Source of the DNA: an uncultured Desulfobacterales bacterium
GTDB lineage: Bacteria; Desulfobacterota; Desulfobacteria; Desulfobacterales; JAFDCJ01
DNA length: 16,181 bases
NCBI GenBank assembly: GCA_945787595.1
Contig: CALZJV010000060.1
Span: 1-16,181, forward strand
Direction: 5' to 3'
Shown here: in pieces, positions 6,966-13,964 of the stretch
Numbering within the stretch: the first letter of the stretch is position 1
How the letters are laid out: the number at the start of each line of letters is the position of its first letter
Position numbers and translations under genes: made by a program
The notes under the pieces: model-generated
Database searches by the model: none
Seen by the model: the letters and a program-made list of their open reading frames with translations, nothing else
What the model was told of the DNA's origin: nothing

Positions 6966-8033
6966 CTATCTTTCAAGAGAGCCGCTGATGACTTTGTTGC
7001 GGCCCTGATTTTTGGCGGCGTAAAGGTATTTGTCCGCTCTATTTATCAACGCTTCCGGGCTTATGTTTTTGGGGGGAGTTGAGGAGTTAAACCCGGTCAC
7101 ACCGAAACTGGCAGTGATCGATATTTTATCCTCTTGTGTCTCAATTGAGTTTTTCGCGATATTCTTGCGAAGTCTTTCCGCCAGACCCGAGGCATTCCGA
7201 AGTTGGGTTTCAGGAAATACAATCAAAAATTCTTCTCCGCCGTATCTTGCCAGCCAATCAGTATCGGCACGTATTACTTCCGAAATATACTGGACTAATT
7301 TTTTTAAGACCTCATCCCCACACTGATGACCGTGGGTATCATTTATCTTTTTAAAATTGTCGATATCGCACATTGCCAAAGCCAGAGGTCGTTTATATCT
7401 TAGCGCTCTGGTAATCTCCCGGGGTAGAAGTTCATTCAGATATCCGCGGTTGTAACATCCGGTCAGGGAATCGGTGCGGGACAGAAGCTTAATTTCCTTG
7501 TTGGCTTTTTCCAGTGACAGCTGTTTTTTTCTCAGCCGTTCGACCAGCCGATTGTTTTCCATGACCAGAGAAAACTCTTTGGTTAGAATCGTCAATAGCT
7601 TCAGGTTTTCATGGGTGATAAGGCTTTCCTGGATAGGCGTCAGGAGCATTACGGCTCCAAGTGTTCTCTTCACCGTTGATAGCGGCAGCATAACAATCGA
7701 TTTATCCTTATCAAAAGCCAGGGCGGGAATCAGTGCCGGTTGTCTTCTGTTAATTATCCATGAAAAAATACCGCATTCGATTTGAAGGTCAATTTCCTGC
7801 CGGCAGTGTTTTACTTTGTTTTCCGGCACGGTATATTTTAATTCGAATTCACTATTGGTTTCGTCGACGAGAAACAGCGCACAGACTTCAACCTCAATTA
7901 AATTTTGAATATCCGCTAAAAAGGCTGTCCAGATCTGATTGACACTTGAAGGAAAATCTATTCTATCTTGGAACTGTCCCAATCTTTCAATTTTTTCTAT
8001 GAGTTCTATTAGGGCGAACCGTTTTTCTGTCAT
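6966..8033 (-). CDS. GAF-GGDEF diguanylate cyclase
   Basis: 355 residues, no membrane segment. A GAF sensor domain (about 33-160) is followed by a coiled-coil linker (about 160-186, LVERLRKKQLSLEKANKEI) and a GGDEF domain (188-348). The active-site loop is GGEEF (265-269), with D223 in CDIDNFKKIND as the metal-binding Asp and NDTHGHQCGD intact, so synthesis of cyclic di-GMP from two GTP is expected. The product-inhibition site is altered: the family pattern RxxD ending six residues before GG reads A-D-T-D here, with the Arg displaced by one (RADTD), so feedback inhibition is probably weak or absent. No obvious Shine-Dalgarno sequence precedes the ATG at 8033. The GAF ligand cannot be inferred. 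Confidence 0.92.
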   Translation of the reverse strand: MTEKRFALIELIEKIERLGQFQDRIDFPSSVNQIWTAFLADIQNLIEVEVCALFLVDETNSEFELKYTVPENKVKHCRQEIDLQIECGIFSWIINRRQPALIPALAFDKDKSIVMLPLSTVKRTLGAVMLLTPIQESLITHENLKLLTILTKEFSLVMENNRLVERLRKKQLSLEKANKEIKLLSRTDSLTGCYNRGYLNELLPREITRALRYKRPLALAMCDIDNFKKINDTHGHQCGDEVLKKLVQYISEVIRADTDWLARYGGEEFLIVFPETQLRNASGLAERLRKNIAKNSIETQEDKISITASFGVTGFNSSTPPKNISPEALINRADKYLYAAKNQGRNKVISGSLER

Positions 8034-8254
8034 GGCAATAGCGATTTGTGTTTGGGTCGTTTGGTCAGTTCTCGATTCTCATTTATCCGATCTTTAAAGA
8101 GAATATTTTAGCATAATCGGCTAATTATCGAAAGAGCAGAGTTCGAATAAGATCAGGCATTTTAACACTGGATTTTTTAATGGTTTCATTGTAATGTCCA
8201 TTCTTGCTGATTTTCTGAAGACAATATTGCCACGCTTTAAAGGCGTTTTATCTC
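8034..8254. other. Divergent spacer between GGDEF gene and lutA
   Basis: Both flanking genes start here, so promoters for each are expected, but I see no convincing box pair and no clear operator. AAAGG at 8239-8243 is the likely ribosome-binding site of lutA. Confidence 0.4.
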
Positions 8255-8986
8255 ATGGCGGATACAAAAATAACGATGACCCTTTTCATTCAGTGCCTGG
8301 TAGATGGTATTTATCCGGAAGTCGGAGAAGCCATGGTACGAATTTTTCACAAATTGGGTATCAACCTGATTTGCCCGCCGCAGCAGACCTGTTGCGGGCA
8401 GCCGGCTTTTAATGCGGGGTATCGCCGGGAAGCCGGAGTTGCCGCCAAACGGTTCATCGACATTTTCGAGACCGCGGACGCTATCGTTTGTCCCTCAGGG
8501 TCCTGCGTCACCATGGTACGGCACCACTACCCTCAGTTATTCGAAAAGGACGCCCTCTGGCTGCAGCGTGCCAGAAAGGTGGCCGCCAAAACATATGAAC
8601 TGACGGAATATTTGGTGGACATCCTGGGCGTGTATGACCTCGGAGCACATTATGATGGCAGGATTACCTATCATGACTCATGTCATCTATTACGCAATCT
8701 TCGCATCCACGAGCAACCGCGCAAACTTCTATCCAAGGTATCCGGTGCTGAATTTATCGAGATGCACGATTCCGACCGGTGCTGCGGCTTCGGCGGATCG
8801 TTTTCGGTGAAGTATGCGGACATATCCGAAGCAATGGTTGCAGATAAAGTCAATAACATTATCGCTTCCGGTGCCGATACGGTTGTCGGGTGCGATATGG
8901 GCTGTTTAATGAATATTGAGGGATTGCTGAGCCGGAAAGGGTCGGATATTAAGATCATGCATATTGCTCAAATATTGGCCGGATAG
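8255..8986 (+). CDS. lutA: L-lactate oxidation iron-sulfur subunit LutA
   Basis: 243 residues of the LutA/YkgE family, the CCG-domain subunit of the LutABC L-lactate oxidising complex (lactate to pyruvate). Two cysteine-rich CCG units are visible: C14, TCCGQ (C46, C47), C79 and C84; then SCH (C143), DRCCGFGGSFS (C176, C177), C213 and C217. These would hold an unusual Fe-S cluster, as in heterodisulfide reductase HdrB-type domains. The N-terminus LFIQCLVDGIYPEVGEAMV is typical for the family. The start ATG has AAAGG about 11 bases upstream; ATG at 8276 (MTLFIQ) is an alternative. It is the first gene of a lut set, but the gaps to lutB (134 bases) and to lutC are much larger than usual. No lactate permease or LutR regulator is seen nearby. 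Confidence 0.94.
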   Translation: MADTKITMTLFIQCLVDGIYPEVGEAMVRIFHKLGINLICPPQQTCCGQPAFNAGYRREAGVAAKRFIDIFETADAIVCPSGSCVTMVRHHYPQLFEKDALWLQRARKVAAKTYELTEYLVDILGVYDLGAHYDGRITYHDSCHLLRNLRIHEQPRKLLSKVSGAEFIEMHDSDRCCGFGGSFSVKYADISEAMVADKVNNIIASGADTVVGCDMGCLMNIEGLLSRKGSDIKIMHIAQILAG

Positions 8987-8994
8987 GGCCTACA

Positions 8995-9022
8995 ATTGAA
9001 TATTGAATAATGAAGATTGAAG
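8995..9022 (+). repeat. Period-7 array, consensus ATTGAAK, four copies
   Basis: Four consecutive heptamers: ATTGAAT twice, AATGAAG, ATTGAAG. It starts 8 bases after the lutA stop codon. This differs in sequence from the second heptamer array in the same gap. Confidence 0.75.
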
Positions 9023-9081
9023 ATTTGTGGAAGTCGCTTCGCTCCGTCATTTATTGAAATAGATAGGATTCCTTATTTTGA

Positions 9082-9116
9082 AACCCGTAACCCGTAACTC
9101 GTAACCCGTGACCTGT
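9082..9116 (+). repeat. Period-7 array, consensus AACCCGT, five copies
   Basis: Five consecutive heptamers: three exact AACCCGT, one AACTCGT, one GACCTGT. The last ends 4 bases before the lutB ATG and therefore occupies the place where a Shine-Dalgarno sequence would be. The 59 bases between the two arrays contain a GC-richer segment (GAAGTCGCTTCGCTCCG). Confidence 0.8.
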
Positions 9117-9120
9117 CATT

Positions 9121-10554
9121 ATGAGTGAAATTACCACTGCCGACTATGTTGCTGAAGCGAAAAAGGCCTTGAATGATCCGATCCTGCAAGCTGCTCTGGC
9201 TGACCTTCAGAATCGATTCGGCCGGGGAACAGCGTTGGCTTACCGGAATTTACCGGAAGGTCCGGATTTGCGTCTTAAAGCCCATGATATACGGGCAGAA
9301 ACCATAGAAAACCTCGATGTCGTGCTGGAAACCCTGGCCGAAAATATCCGCAAAAACGGTAGCCGTGTGTTTTTTGCAGACGATGCTGCCGCAGCCCTTG
9401 ATTACTGTCTGGCTGTGGCCCGCAGCCACGGAGTCAAGTTGGCCGTTAAGGGCAAATCCATGGTGAGCGAAGAAATCGGGCTGAATACCGCCTTGATTAA
9501 AGCCGGTATCGATGTGGCTGAAACCGATTTGGGTGAATATATCATCCAGCTGGCCGGAGAACGACCTTCCCACATCATTGCGCCGGCCATCCATAAGACC
9601 AGAGACGATATCGGCAAACTTTTTGCCGATAAAATCAGGATTCCTTTTACCGATGATCCACCGTCTTTGACCCGGGCCGCCCGGAAAGCATTGCGGGAAA
9701 AGTTTTTAGCCGCGGGCATAGGGTTTTCAGGCTGCAATATCGCCTGCGCGGAGACCGGCCACATCGTCACCGTATCCAATGAGGGCAACATCCGCATGTC
9801 CACTACCATGCCCAAGGTCCATGTCGCCATTATGGGGATGGAGAGGGTTGCAGCCCGGCTGGAAGACCACAATGTTCTTTTAAGATTGCTCTGCCGCGGC
9901 GCTGCCGCCCAGAACATGGGCACATATGTCAGCTACATCGGCGGGCCCAGGTATACAAACCAAGCTGACGGGCCGGATGAATTTCATCTCGTAATCCTGG
10001 ACAACGGCCGCAGCCGCATCCTGGCGGATGAGGAGTTCAGAGAGATGCTGTACTGTATCCGGTGTGCCGCTTGTCTGAATGTTTGTCCGGTCTATGGTAA
10101 AATCGGCGGACACTCCTACGGGCACCCATATTCCGGACCTGTTGGAGCTGTTGTCATGCCGCTTCTGGCCGGCATCAACCGCTCTAAGGATCTTTGCCAG
10201 GGAGAAACCCTGTGCGGAGCCTGCCAGGATGCATGTCCGGTCAATATCGACATCCCGCGTATGTTGCTGGCCTTGCGGGCCAAATTGGCTGACGGTGATC
10301 CAAACTGGAATGTAAGCCGGGACAGCATCATGGAAAAGGGTATTTACACGCTTTGGTCCTGGATTATCCAAAACCGCGGGGTCTATGATCTATTTCTACG
10401 TTTGGCAGGTTTCGGACAGAACTTTTTACCGAAAAATAAAGACATGATCCGGCGGCTGCCTTCGCCCATGAGTGAATGGACCCGAGGCCGGGACATTCGC
10501 CCGGTTACGGGGAAAAGTTTTATGGACCGCTGGCGTTCAGGGGACATAGATTAA
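9121..10554 (+). CDS. lutB: L-lactate oxidation iron-sulfur protein LutB
   Basis: 477 residues of the LutB/YkgF family: an N-terminal LUD-type domain (about 60-300) followed by a bacterial ferredoxin-like domain. The cluster motifs are CIRCAACLNVCP (C312, C315, C318, C322) and CGACQDACP (C365, C368, C372, with C359 as the possible fourth ligand), consistent with two [4Fe-4S] clusters. Typical family segments are RFGRGTALAYRNLPEG, GKSMVSEEI and ETGHIVTVSNEGN. It would pass electrons in lactate oxidation together with LutA and LutC. Length is normal. The ATG matches family N-termini, but no ribosome-binding site is visible: the preceding 35 bases are the AACCCGT array. Cytoplasmic. Confidence 0.95.
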   Translation: MSEITTADYVAEAKKALNDPILQAALADLQNRFGRGTALAYRNLPEGPDLRLKAHDIRAETIENLDVVLETLAENIRKNGSRVFFADDAAAALDYCLAVARSHGVKLAVKGKSMVSEEIGLNTALIKAGIDVAETDLGEYIIQLAGERPSHIIAPAIHKTRDDIGKLFADKIRIPFTDDPPSLTRAARKALREKFLAAGIGFSGCNIACAETGHIVTVSNEGNIRMSTTMPKVHVAIMGMERVAARLEDHNVLLRLLCRGAAAQNMGTYVSYIGGPRYTNQADGPDEFHLVILDNGRSRILADEEFREMLYCIRCAACLNVCPVYGKIGGHSYGHPYSGPVGAVVMPLLAGINRSKDLCQGETLCGACQDACPVNIDIPRMLLALRAKLADGDPNWNVSRDSIMEKGIYTLWSWIIQNRGVYDLFLRLAGFGQNFLPKNKDMIRRLPSPMSEWTRGRDIRPVTGKSFMDRWRSGDID

Positions 10555-10592
10555 GTAAAGAATCCTGGCATATCGGACTATGCTTAGATTTC

Positions 10593-10608
10593 ACCCCAAA
10601 GGGGTTTT
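10593..10608 (+). terminator. Small hairpin with T4 after lutB
   Basis: ACCCC (10593-10597), loop AAA, GGGGT (10601-10605), with the final T starting a T4 run. A short terminator-like structure 38 bases after the lutB stop. If it works it would reduce transcription into lutC; the stem is short, so function is doubtful. Confidence 0.35.
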
Positions 10609-10628
10609 GCATACCAATTTAGGCCGAA

Positions 10629-10750
10629 TGGAATTTTGGAATGGTGGGAAAATGGAAGGATGGGCATGTAAAGTTGAGTGCCATCTTTTTTAAAAAAGAT
10701 CTCCTTCCGCTAGACCCAATATTCCATCATTCCAGTTTTCCAATACCCCA
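10629..10750. repeat. Two inverted period-8 arrays around an 18-bp palindrome
   Basis: The left array (10629-10668) is five consecutive octamers of the pattern TGGRANNN: TGGAATTT, TGGAATGG, TGGGAAAA, TGGAAGGA, TGGGCATG. The right array (10711-10750) is five octamers ending in CCA at exact 8-base steps (ATATTCCA, TCATTCCA, GTTTTCCA and flanking units), the reverse complement of the same pattern. Between them is a perfect palindrome, ATCTTTTTTAAAAAAGAT (10683-10700). The conserved cores can pair unit by unit across the element while the three-base spacers do not. I do not recognise a named repeat family. It fills most of the lutB-lutC gap. Confidence 0.7.
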
Positions 10751-10828
10751 AGACATTTAATTATGGTCCGCCTTGTCGGATTATCTCTGACTTGGCCCAG
10801 AGGACCAAGTTTTCGATGTTAGAATAAT

Positions 10829-11608
10829 ATGGATACGTCAGAGCAGGCAGTATTTATCAGCAGAATCCGGTCCGCCCTGGGACATTCGTCGGATCGGCGA
10901 CGCAATGCACCGGGTCTCTTTACCGGCAGGTCGATCGCTGAGTCAGGCAACCTTCTTGATCGAATAAAACACCGTAGCGAAGCTGAAAAGCAGCGGTTGC
11001 TTGACAGGCTCATTGAAATGGCCGAACCGATTAACCTGAATGTCATTGTGCTGAAAGACCCGCCTTCTGTAACCGCTGCAATCGCCGATCTCATTCGAAA
11101 CAAAGATCCGGAATGGGGTGATCAAAAAAGTGTTGCGGCCTGGAAACATCCATTGATTGAAAGCTTAAATCTGCCGGAAGCGCTGGCCGATCAACAGGTG
11201 TCGTTTTATGTTGCGGAGCTATCGAATACTGAAGCTGACGATACTTTAGAAGAAAAACAAAGAGAGCGGCTGCGCAAACACATCATCGAATCTTATATCG
11301 GTATAACATCCGCTGATTTTTGCATGGCCGAGACTGCCAGCTTGGTCATGAGGACGCGTCCGGGTCAGGCCCGTTCAGTTTCCCTCGTACCTTCCATCCA
11401 TATTGCTGTTATCCAACTGAATCAAATCATCGCAGATCTTAAAGAGCTCTATGCCCTTATAAAAAGTGACACTGAGGGGGCTGGGGAGGGCTTGACCAAC
11501 TGCATGACATTTATCTCCGGGCCCAGCAAAACCGCTGATGTTGAAGCCACCATGGTGCATGGGGCCCACGGGCCGCGTGAGGTTTATGTTTATGTGATTA
11601 GGGATTAG
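10829..11608 (+). CDS. lutC: LUD-domain protein LutC
   Basis: 259 residues of the LutC/YkgG family (LUD domain), third component of the L-lactate oxidation complex. The N-terminal 60 residues are a charged helical extension (FISRIRSALG, then RIKHRSEAEKQRLLDRL). The conserved C-terminal core has ITSADFCMAETASLVMRT (159-176), SVSLVPSIHIAV (183-194) and ISGPSKTADVEATMVHGAHG (229-248), all in family order. LUD domains lack cluster cysteines, and none are arranged as such here. The start ATG has no Shine-Dalgarno sequence and lies 274 bases from lutB, so it may be expressed less tightly with lutAB than usual. A hairpin terminator follows 66 bases downstream. Confidence 0.93.
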   Translation: MDTSEQAVFISRIRSALGHSSDRRRNAPGLFTGRSIAESGNLLDRIKHRSEAEKQRLLDRLIEMAEPINLNVIVLKDPPSVTAAIADLIRNKDPEWGDQKSVAAWKHPLIESLNLPEALADQQVSFYVAELSNTEADDTLEEKQRERLRKHIIESYIGITSADFCMAETASLVMRTRPGQARSVSLVPSIHIAVIQLNQIIADLKELYALIKSDTEGAGEGLTNCMTFISGPSKTADVEATMVHGAHGPREVYVYVIRD

Positions 11609-11674
11609 CCCTGCTTTGTCACTTTTATATTTATTCCTCCAGAATGATCATCTCTTCACAAAAATCGCTATGGG

Positions 11675-11698
11675 GCCGCAACCGTTCGTAGTTGCGGC
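11675..11698. terminator. Bidirectional terminator, lutC and acetyltransferase gene
   Basis: GCCGCAAC (11675-11682) pairs perfectly with GTTGCGGC (11691-11698) over an 8-base loop. On the plus strand it is followed by TGACTTTT; on the minus strand by a T5 stretch a little further on. It lies between two convergent genes and is well placed to end both. Confidence 0.75.
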
Positions 11699-11704
11699 TG
11701 ACTT

Positions 11705-12283
11705 TTAAAAGATCATTTTATCGAAAGAAACATGAAACGTCTCACTAACCCTCACCCTTCTTTTCATCAGCAGATCATTTTGTGGGTCATCACCCAGCTG
11801 AAAGATCTGGGTGCCCGCTTCAACAAAGCCCCATTTGCGGTAAAACATCTGCGCCCGCGTGTTGTGCTCCCAGACACTTATCCAGACGGTATCACAGCCC
11901 CTCTTTTCAGCTTCGTTCAGGCAGGCTTTCATGAGGTTTGCGCCAACGCCATGTCCAATCCACTCTTTGCATGCATAAATTCGGGCCATTTCAATGGGGC
12001 GTAATCCAATGTCAATCCCCCCGGGTTGGCCTTCTTTTAATCTGGCGAATCCGACTGCGGCGTCATCGACTTCTGCAATTAAAAAAATGGATTGAGGATC
12101 GTTCAATTCAGCGGCCTGTATTTCCGGACTAAATGAAGCCGTAAGATAAGACGTCATGTTCTCAGGCGTATTATCGGTGGCAAAGGTATCATAGAATGTA
12201 CCTGCACCTAATTCTGCAAGCAATGTATTATCATCGGCATTGGCATAACGTATGTTTATATCGGCTATTTTAACATCATTCAT
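11705..12283 (-). CDS. GNAT N-acetyltransferase, PaiA-like
   Basis: 192 residues of the GNAT superfamily, acetyl-CoA-dependent. The N-terminal part (TFYDTFATDNTPENMTSYL, 29-47, then PEIQAAEL) resembles the spermidine/spermine N-acetyltransferase PaiA of Bacillus, as do the acetyl-CoA loop ARIYACKEWIGHGVGANLM (100-118), SVWEHNTRAQMFYRKWGF (136-153) and the ending QNDLLMKR. Polyamine or another small-amine acetylation is a reasonable guess, not shown. The open frame extends upstream to a GTG at 12313, but AAGGT sits 7 bases before the ATG at 12283, so I use that. About 17 residues past LLMKR (RVRVSETFHVSFDKMIF) extend beyond the usual family end. It lies downstream of the glycosyltransferase gene in the same direction, 210 bases away. 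Confidence 0.88.
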   Translation of the reverse strand: MNDVKIADINIRYANADDNTLLAELGAGTFYDTFATDNTPENMTSYLTASFSPEIQAAELNDPQSIFLIAEVDDAAVGFARLKEGQPGGIDIGLRPIEMARIYACKEWIGHGVGANLMKACLNEAEKRGCDTVWISVWEHNTRAQMFYRKWGFVEAGTQIFQLGDDPQNDLLMKRRVRVSETFHVSFDKMIF

Positions 12284-12493
12284 TTTTCCGACCTTGATAT
12301 AGTGTCTCCGCACGGGCTATAGTAGCCGGGATGATCCATATAAGCCATAAATTGCCAGGTGCAGTTTATTGAATCTACCCCAGGCTAAAAAGCTCGCTGT
12401 GAGTACTAAAACAAATGCAGCTGTGATAGCCGCCGACCATGCGGTCTTTTTTTAGCAAATATAATATGCCAATGTCAAATTATAGATACTTAA
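12284..12493. other. Spacer between glycosyltransferase and acetyltransferase genes
   Basis: No supported gene. On the plus strand GACC (12435-12438), loop ATGC, GGTC (12443-12446) and T7 (12447-12453) resemble a small terminator, but no plus-strand gene precedes it. On the minus strand a startless frame after this A7 tract encodes a hydrophobic run of about 20 residues (AAITAAFVLVLTASFLAW); see findings. Confidence 0.4.
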
Positions 12494-13714
12494 TTAATTT
12501 AGAGATCCCAGTATTTCCCTGATCGTAAATTGTAAGCTATCCTGTTGTTTGATAATACTTGCAGCCTCCCTGGCTTTTCGCCGAATGCGTTCATTCGATA
12601 TACATTGCCGGATCGCAGCCGCAAGTTTTATTGAAGTCAATTCAGACCGCCAGATGGGACGCGGACCGAGTTTGGCCTGATATATCTGATTGCCCCAATA
12701 ATATTGATCCAGGATGTGGGGAACAATGATTTGGGGCACGCCGCAGATTGCTGTGGTTGCAGTGGTTCCTGCTCCGCCGTGATGGATTACGGCGGCCATG
12801 TTAGGGAAAAGTTTTAAATGGGGGTATTTTTTAATGAAAAAAATATCATCCGCATTCGAAAATTCAGAAGGTTGCTCCCAGAACTTGTTAATTACCACCC
12901 TTTGCCCGGAACATCGTGCAGCTTCAACAATTATTGGAATGTTGCGGATTTGATCCCGCTTGGGCATGCTGCCGAATCCTGCAAAGACAGGAGGCTGGCC
13001 GACCTGCAGGAATGCATCCAATTCCGGTAGATGTTGATCCGCCTGATCTAAATGCATATAGCCGGTTTGGGTAACGGCAGGCTCGAGGATATCCGGTGGA
13101 ACTTTGGCAATTACGCTGTCAGAAGCCATGATGACATGTTGACCCAAGACACTGCGCCAGGCATCCCGGATCAAACTTAAGCCGAGCTGCCTGCGGTGGT
13201 TGTTAATCAGCCGGGTGATGTTATAACGATCGAGTAGCCTGACGATTCGCCAGGTCATGCGATTATACCATCTAGGAAACCGCTGATGTTTGAAGGCCGG
13301 GAAGGGGTGATAGCCTGAAGGAAACACCTGGGGAGCAAACGCGATATAGCGATATTCAATGCCGATGGATTCGGCAAGTGTCGACAGGGCAAAGGTTAAC
13401 GATGAACCGATCACCAGATCGGCGTCGGCAATGATGTTTGGCAGGGTATCGAATTGAGCATTTAATTCCTTTCGCAAAAAGGATACAAAGCAGATAGTAG
13501 AACGCAGCGAATGCGCATTTTCCAGATTATCGATGAAGGCCGTGACATCGCTTCCAAGAGAATGAAATGGACATCCCAGCTGTTTGGCCCAGTCGGCCTT
13601 TTCCGGAGGTGCCGCCAAAAGAACATCATGGCCCTTTGATATGAGCGCCAGGGAAAGGGCCAGCATCGGTTGCACATCACCGCGTGACCCAAAGGTTGCC
13701 AGGACAATTTTCAT
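12494..13714 (-). CDS. GT1-family glycosyltransferase (UGT/MGT-like)
   Basis: 406 residues with the two-domain GT-B layout of family GT1. The N-terminal acceptor domain opens with KIVLATFGSRGDVQP (2-16), the motif shared by sterol, macrolide and glycopeptide glycosyltransferases. The C-terminal donor domain has FAGFGSMPKRD (244-254), VIHHGGAGTTATT (309-321) and VPHILDQYYWGNQIYQ (331-346), the UDP-sugar-binding signature. It should move a sugar from a nucleotide donor to a small hydrophobic acceptor such as a lipid, sterol or hopanoid-like compound or secondary metabolite; the acceptor is unknown. Cytoplasmic or membrane-associated; no true transmembrane helix. No clear Shine-Dalgarno sequence before the ATG. 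No biosynthetic cluster surrounds it. Confidence 0.9.
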   Translation of the reverse strand: MKIVLATFGSRGDVQPMLALSLALISKGHDVLLAAPPEKADWAKQLGCPFHSLGSDVTAFIDNLENAHSLRSTICFVSFLRKELNAQFDTLPNIIADADLVIGSSLTFALSTLAESIGIEYRYIAFAPQVFPSGYHPFPAFKHQRFPRWYNRMTWRIVRLLDRYNITRLINNHRRQLGLSLIRDAWRSVLGQHVIMASDSVIAKVPPDILEPAVTQTGYMHLDQADQHLPELDAFLQVGQPPVFAGFGSMPKRDQIRNIPIIVEAARCSGQRVVINKFWEQPSEFSNADDIFFIKKYPHLKLFPNMAAVIHHGGAGTTATTAICGVPQIIVPHILDQYYWGNQIYQAKLGPRPIWRSELTSIKLAAAIRQCISNERIRRKAREAASIIKQQDSLQFTIREILGSLN

Positions 13715-13789
13715 GGGCTGATTTGATAAAGTAAGGTTGATTTATTCAAATACTCATAAGTTAATCAACGGTTACATGTTTAACCTCAA

Positions 13790-13964
13790 AAATCAATATT
13801 TTTGCACGATGTCTGCCTAACGGACCGAATTCTGGTATATGGTGACTGCGCGGCGAACCCGGATCCGAACGCCGAGTAACCGGCCGACATCGCCATCAGT
13901 TCGGCTGAAATCGCTAAAATATACGGTATCGAACCCCGTGTCGCCATGGGCCCTTATTCCACCG
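13790..13964 (+). pseudogene. Phosphotransacetylase (pta) remnant
   Basis: In the frame that leads into the next gene, 13790 onward reads about 58 codons typical of phosphate acetyltransferase: CLTDRILVYGDCAANPDPNAE, a TAA stop at 13877-13879, then ADIAISSAEIAKIYGIEP and RVAM, ending in YSTG. In intact Pta this is one continuous block near the phosphate/CoA-binding end of the catalytic domain, reading NAEQLADIA where the stop now lies. There is no start codon and no rest of the gene on either side; a TAA at 13781 closes the frame upstream. It is a broken fragment, not an expressed enzyme. It is joined in frame at about 13952 to a DUF364 gene. Confidence 0.75.

Noticed and set aside
9082..9116. 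Possible CRISPR or telomere-like repeat
   Set aside because: Units are 7 bases without spacers and only five copies, in the middle of a gene cluster; neither a CRISPR array nor a chromosome end.
9250..10371. Minus-strand frames of 114-173 codons inside lutB
   Set aside because: They lie opposite a clear lutB coding sequence with ferredoxin motifs and show no family resemblance.
10629..10750. Insertion-sequence or classic MITE
   Set aside because: No transposase frame, no visible flanking target duplication and no sharp terminal inverted repeats; only internally periodic arms. Kept as an unclassified repeat.
12435..12453. Terminator-like hairpin with T7 on the plus strand
   Set aside because: The stem is only 4 bp and no plus-strand gene lies between it and the lutC terminator, so there is nothing obvious for it to terminate.
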